Source: Erigeron canadensis
Taxonomy: Eukaryota; Streptophyta; Magnoliopsida; Asterales; Asteraceae
NCBI RefSeq assembly: GCF_010389155.1
Contig: NC_057764.1
Coordinates: forward strand, 5,146,001 to 5,210,000
Length of the DNA: 64,000 nt
Reading direction: 5' to 3'
Shown here: in pieces, positions 59,821 through 64,000 of the stretch
How the letters are laid out: every line of letters starts with the position of its first letter
How positions within the stretch are numbered: position 1 is the stretch's first letter
Translations under genes and position numbers: made by a program
The notes under the pieces: model-generated
Told to the model about the DNA's origin: nothing
Seen by the model: the letters and a program-made list of their open reading frames with translations, nothing else
Database searches by the model: none

Positions 59821-60190
59821 AGGGATGAGATATTTTAAGACCACCTCTTATTTTAGGACCAACTAGGACCATTGATTTTTGTATACCATCATCATCTACT
59901 ACGATATACAAGACTTTTTTGTAAAAACACTAAGACTTTCCGGTGACGGACCAAACAGAAAATCATGTGTAAGTTAACTTACACATATGTAAGTTACTTA
60001 CACATGTGTAACTTACACATGTATAAGTTAACTTACACGTGATTTTTCTGTGGGCCCGTCGCTGGAAAGTCTTAGTTTTTTACAAAAAAGTCTTGTATAA
60101 CGTAGTAGATGATGATGGTGGTGTGTAAGTTACGAAAATCAATGGTTCTTTTTTGGACTTTTTTTAGTTAGTCTCAAATTATATTTCCCT
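59821..60190. mobile_element. Foldback MITE (370 bp)
   Basis: The whole element is near-palindromic: left AGGGATGAGATATTTTAAGA...CCATTGATTTTTGTA pairs with right AAATCAATGGTT...TTTGAG...TTTCCCT. The centre repeats GTGTAAGTTAACTTACAC and similar palindromes. Flanks are TAT/TAT, so a TA target duplication (Stowaway type) is possible. Confidence 0.75.
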
Positions 60191-60617
60191 TATATATATA
60201 TATATATATAGGGATTGGGTATTGTAAAACAAGTATTAAAGTAAAACAAATAAGACAAGATCTTGACCCTTAGATCATAGTAAAATTGATGCACGAAGAG
60301 TTGGATTTTTTTTTTTAATAGAGAGAAATTTTCTAACCATGTAAAACAAGTCGATGTCTATAAATTTACATGACCAATCATAACTTTTACACTAGGATTT
60401 AACACATCATATATGAAAATGGTCTAAAAATGTATTTTGGTTGTTTTCATTGTTTTTTGCGGAGACTTCATGCCGTGAGGAACAAAATGAACTAAAGTTC
60501 AGAAACATAGGTTTTCTCTGGATTTCTACTGTAACTGGAGTTGTTTATATATATATATATATATATATAAAAGTATGAAAGCATGTCGTTAAACCAAATA
60601 TACCGTTTAAAAAGCAA

Positions 60618-60681
<64 letters not shown>

Positions 60682-61801
60682 GAAAAGCTCTTAAAAATGT
60701 TTAAAGTAGATGAAAGTTGTTGTCAATGGCTTAATAGCCTAGTGACATTTTAATGGTGAGATAAAAGTTAGTGGCCATAAGATCCAAATTTACCTTTAGA
60801 AAAAATAGTCGATATTTATCATTTAATAAAAAATGGTAGATAAAGTTATTGCAATCAATCCTATGTAATCATCATTAGAGCTGAATTCATCTCTTAGTCA
60901 AAAATAACATTATTTGTTATTAGAATTAGATCATTATAAACTCTGAGGGTAAAAATAAAAAGAAGAAATTCGCAAAAATTTGTTTGATCTATCATTTCTA
61001 GAAGTTTTGATGTCCTATTAAAGAAAGAAAAGTATCATTACCGAATTTAAGGCTCAAAATTTTTGTAAGCCTCATGCGTTTGTACTTTGCACCACTTAAA
61101 GCACTTTAAAAATGGTAAGCTATGCTTTGAAATGGGACTTTATTTGGTTTATATATGTTGAAACAAAACCAAAAAACCTTAGTACTATTGTTCATCTCGA
61201 CTCTCGAGTCTTTTCAATTTACTTTAAAAAATAAAAGGGTTAACTTATATGCTTTCAACATCATTTAACCGCTCTTACACACCTCACATTTAGGGGGAGC
61301 GAATTTTATATTAATCACGTTTCTAAAATTGAAGAAGATGGATTATGAGAACATTATATATATGCTTTCAACCGCATATGTGATTTTCCCAAAAATAAAA
61401 AGCCAAAGTGTTTTTTGCCTTAAAAGATATAAATGAGAAGATTACATAAAATGAATATATACAAAATCATAGCATACAAACATTGTAATTGTAGTTCTTG
61501 TACAACAATTCTTAGTTCAGCCCAGATATTCCAACACCACCTTATTATGTTCTATATGCAATGCAAACTAAAGTCCCATAGGTAAACTCATGTATATATA
61601 ACCTAAGTACCAAAACTGTAACTATGGGATTATATAGACTATGTTTAAGGTTGTATTCACATGATGTTTTTACCTCATGGTCATACTAACCTAACATAAT
61701 CAGATGCCGAATTACAATCTACTGCAATGTCGAGTTGCTGACCTCTGAGTGAAACCGCCATATAAGGAGTTAATAAGAGAAAAAAGTTAAAAGTTACAAA
61801 C
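60191..61801. other. Intergenic, MRL1 3' side
   Basis: GTAAAACAAATAAGAYMAGATYTTGACC is found at about 60240-60270 and again at about 62330-62356 inside an MRL1 intron, so a repeat family is present. (AT)n at about 60546-60568. No gene. Confidence 0.5.
60618..60680. repeat. (AAT)21 microsatellite
   Basis: Twenty-one uninterrupted AAT units (63 bp). Confidence 0.97.
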
Positions 61802-64000
61802 TTATTCAAACGACAGGTTACCACTTCGAATGTGGCGCTGCTGATTGCTGATTCCTTTACCCAAACGTGAGTTGGATGAACTGAATATAGTTGGGTTACC
61901 ACCATAAGGGGATGAAAGCTTCGGTGATAGCCACTTCTTAACTACTACCCCGTTGATTCTGAGTTTTCCAAACGATTCATTTCCTATGTATGCAATCCTT
62001 AGTCTTCTTAATAATGCTGAAATACCCTGGCTAACTCTGTTTACAGATAAAACAATATATTTCCACTAATTTGGTCAACTTATGAATACACAAGCTAAAT
62101 TAGATGTTTTTAAAATAAAAAGGTAGGCTCACCTTCCTGCAACATTCACTGTTTTATCAACTGTTGGAGACTTAATTTGCGTCTTTACTACAGGGAGTAA
62201 GATGCTAATGTTGGGCAATTTCACACCTGAAATGCAAGTTCAAACAGAGAGTATTTATGATTCATATACATTTTGTAAGTATTTAATCATCTGAGTCGGT
62301 TATTATAAAACAAGCATTAAAGATTTAAAGTAAAACAAATAAGATCAGATTTTGACCACTAAATCATGATAAGACTGATGCACAAAGATTCATAGAGAAG
62401 GGATATATACAATCATGCACGAAGACTTTTATAATTTATTCAAATTTTAGTTAAGAAAAAATGATTGTTTACTTTAAAACTTGTTTTATTTGAACAAACC
62501 ACTAAATATATGTATATGCAATGCAGGATGTCATTACCAGCAGCTAGCCGATGCTTCAGACCCCTCAAGACTGTCAAGAAGTAAACCTGGAGTTTTGATA
62601 AAACCAAAACATACTGAGCATGACCGAACGACTTGAATTTAAAGAAAAGTATATACACATGTCTATTATTTTTCATAACAGCTAAAAGGTTTTTGAGAGG
62701 CAGCCAAATGGTAGCACAACTTAAAAGCAAACGCTTACCTCAGCTGTATACATCGGTAATTTAGTCACATCCACGACTATAGGACTTTCTTTCAAAGACA
62801 CACTAGGAACAATCCCAAGTGAAGCAGCTTCCTGAAGTGAGAAATGAAACTTAAAGAGTTATGATTAAATGTTAAAACCCCAATAAAGACATTAAAGAAT
62901 ACAGTAAACGATTTCAAACCTCAAGGAGAGAAAAGGCACGTGGATCATATTCTCCAAAGCCATCAATCAAAGAGCAGAGATTTGATCCTTTTGTTGTTTC
63001 TGTAAACACTCCCAGATTCTCAATCAGTCTGGTCTTTAACGATGAATCTTGAGGAAGCCGTAAACATCCTAGGACTTGGGAAAGTTCTTCTATTGTTGGA
63101 ACAACACCGGCTCTTATTGTTTCTCTATATACCATCAAGACTAATGTTGTCCTTGGAAAATTAAAAAAATAAAAGATAAAAAGTCATCAGTGACAGTGAA
63201 TGCGTGACCTACGGTTTGAAGACATATGCTCAAACTATATCTAGAGAAATATTATAGCAGTTTAGAAGAGATTCACCATTCACTGTCGATTACTAGCTGC
63301 CCTGAATCAAAAGACAAGATGGGTTCACCAATCACACAAGCTTTCTCAAATCTCCGGTAGCACAAAGCTTCACGATATACATTAGGAAGAATTAGTTTTA
63401 TAGTAGAACTATCTAATAAAAAAAAATATATGAAACTCACAGTAAACACATTGACTTACCAATTAAACACCTGCACATTACAAGATTTGGGGAAATGCCA
63501 TCCTTTTTAGCATGAGAAAGGAGCATAAGACCAACGTCTAAATCATCTTTTCTGTAGTAAACTCACAAAAGCGATATTCAATAAACCAGGTCACAATAAT
63601 GTATCGAAGAGTAAAAGGCATTCTTGAAGTTTTAAGCAAATTACCTTTCACTTGCCACCAGTAATATGGAGTAGGTGACGGAGTTTGGGCGTAAGCCTAA
63701 CTTTTTCATTTCTGACAGAATTTCCACAGCCTTAGGAAGTTCATCTCCGTCACCTGCAGCATAACATTTTATATAATTTCAACAATCTGTGAAAACTTCA
63801 GCAACAAAACAGATGTATCTACTGTTAGAAATTTTTCTGACCCAAACACCTACCTATATGGTCAATTTGTTGGATCAATTTTGAAAAACGAACCATTGGA
63901 AAGCAAAAGCGGCTTAACTGTACCTTTGTTTGCCTCCATAAGATAGTTATATATGTGGGAAAAGGGCAAGCAAAGACTTACACAAGGCAGTGATTAACGC
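61802..64000 (-). CDS. MRL1: MRL1-like chloroplast PPR protein, 3' part
   Basis: Minus strand; the gene runs off the right edge. Nine exons with GT/AG borders and consistent phase: 64000(open)-63982, 63753-63645, 63551-63460, 63367-63277, 63151-62920, 62831-62739, 62586-62538, 62226-62133, 62036-61802 (stop TAA). PPR-type helices come first (ELPKAVEILSEMKKLGLRPN, SVTYSILLVASER). The plant MRL1 C-terminal region follows: RFEKAC, LMVYRETIRAG, LSQVLGCLRLP, DGFGEYDPRAFSLLE, TVLRGLKHRLAAG, LLRRL, LRINGVVVKKW and final IRSGNLSFE. MRL1 is a nucleus-encoded, chloroplast-targeted protein that stabilises rbcL (RuBisCO large subunit) mRNA. No frame damage in the visible exons. Its transit peptide and first PPRs are outside the window. 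Confidence 0.93.

Noticed and set aside
61681..61905. 74-codon minus-strand ORF
   Set aside because: It overlaps the last MRL1 exon in another frame.

Overview
This window is plant nuclear DNA from a eudicot. The TIR-type NBS genes argue against a monocot, and SAUR genes, an MRL1-type organelle PPR gene, AT-rich intergenic DNA and many plant transposon families fit. Asteraceae or another asterid is plausible but is not shown directly by the sequence.

Positions 1-923 hold the 5' end of a Ty1/copia element on the minus strand. From about 924 to 28.6 kb lies a decayed array of duplicated segments. Two things recur in it: fragments of a cytosolic pyruvate kinase (PK) gene and copies of an F-box gene (F1 at 2.8-4.3 kb, F2 at 17.1-19.8 kb, F3 at 25.6-26.8 kb). 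In each F-box segment the F-box stop codon is followed within about 30 bp by the PK last exon and its 3' flank. A second, unrelated F-box-associated ORF (8.08-9.0 kb) starts just after the most complete PK relic. Between F1 and F2 sits a head-to-head pair of two-exon TIR-NBS genes without LRRs (10.0-11.4 kb minus, 12.45-14.8 kb plus). The array is cut by MITEs, a Helitron, a Ty3/gypsy 3' end, a FAR1-like remnant and a CACTA end. Comparing copies gives empty sites, so several insertions can be defined to the base.

From 30.5 to 42.5 kb the DNA is almost entirely mobile or repetitive. It holds a 4.77-kb MULE with a 9-bp target duplication, long inverted repeats, a decayed MURA gene and a convergent GRF zinc-finger gene; two short Helitrons; a hAT-type element; a 2.5-kb AT-rich minisatellite; a SINE-like piece; and a MITE. 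Two intact SAUR genes lie at 42.9-43.2 and 46.9-47.2 kb, with another short Helitron between them.

A 2.44-kb solo LTR (48.0-50.4 kb) and a complete but RT-less gypsy-type LTR element (53.6-59.5 kb) follow. The latter carries a broken gag-pro on the plus strand and a spliced, broken gene on the antisense strand. The right edge (61.8-64.0 kb, minus) is the 3' part of an apparently intact nine-or-more-exon PPR gene matching chloroplast MRL1 (rbcL transcript stability), the clearest single-copy gene in the window.

Genes likely functional on sequence grounds: MRL1, the two SAURs, possibly the two TIR-NBS genes and the two F-box-associated ORFs. Everything else looks like pseudogene or transposon.
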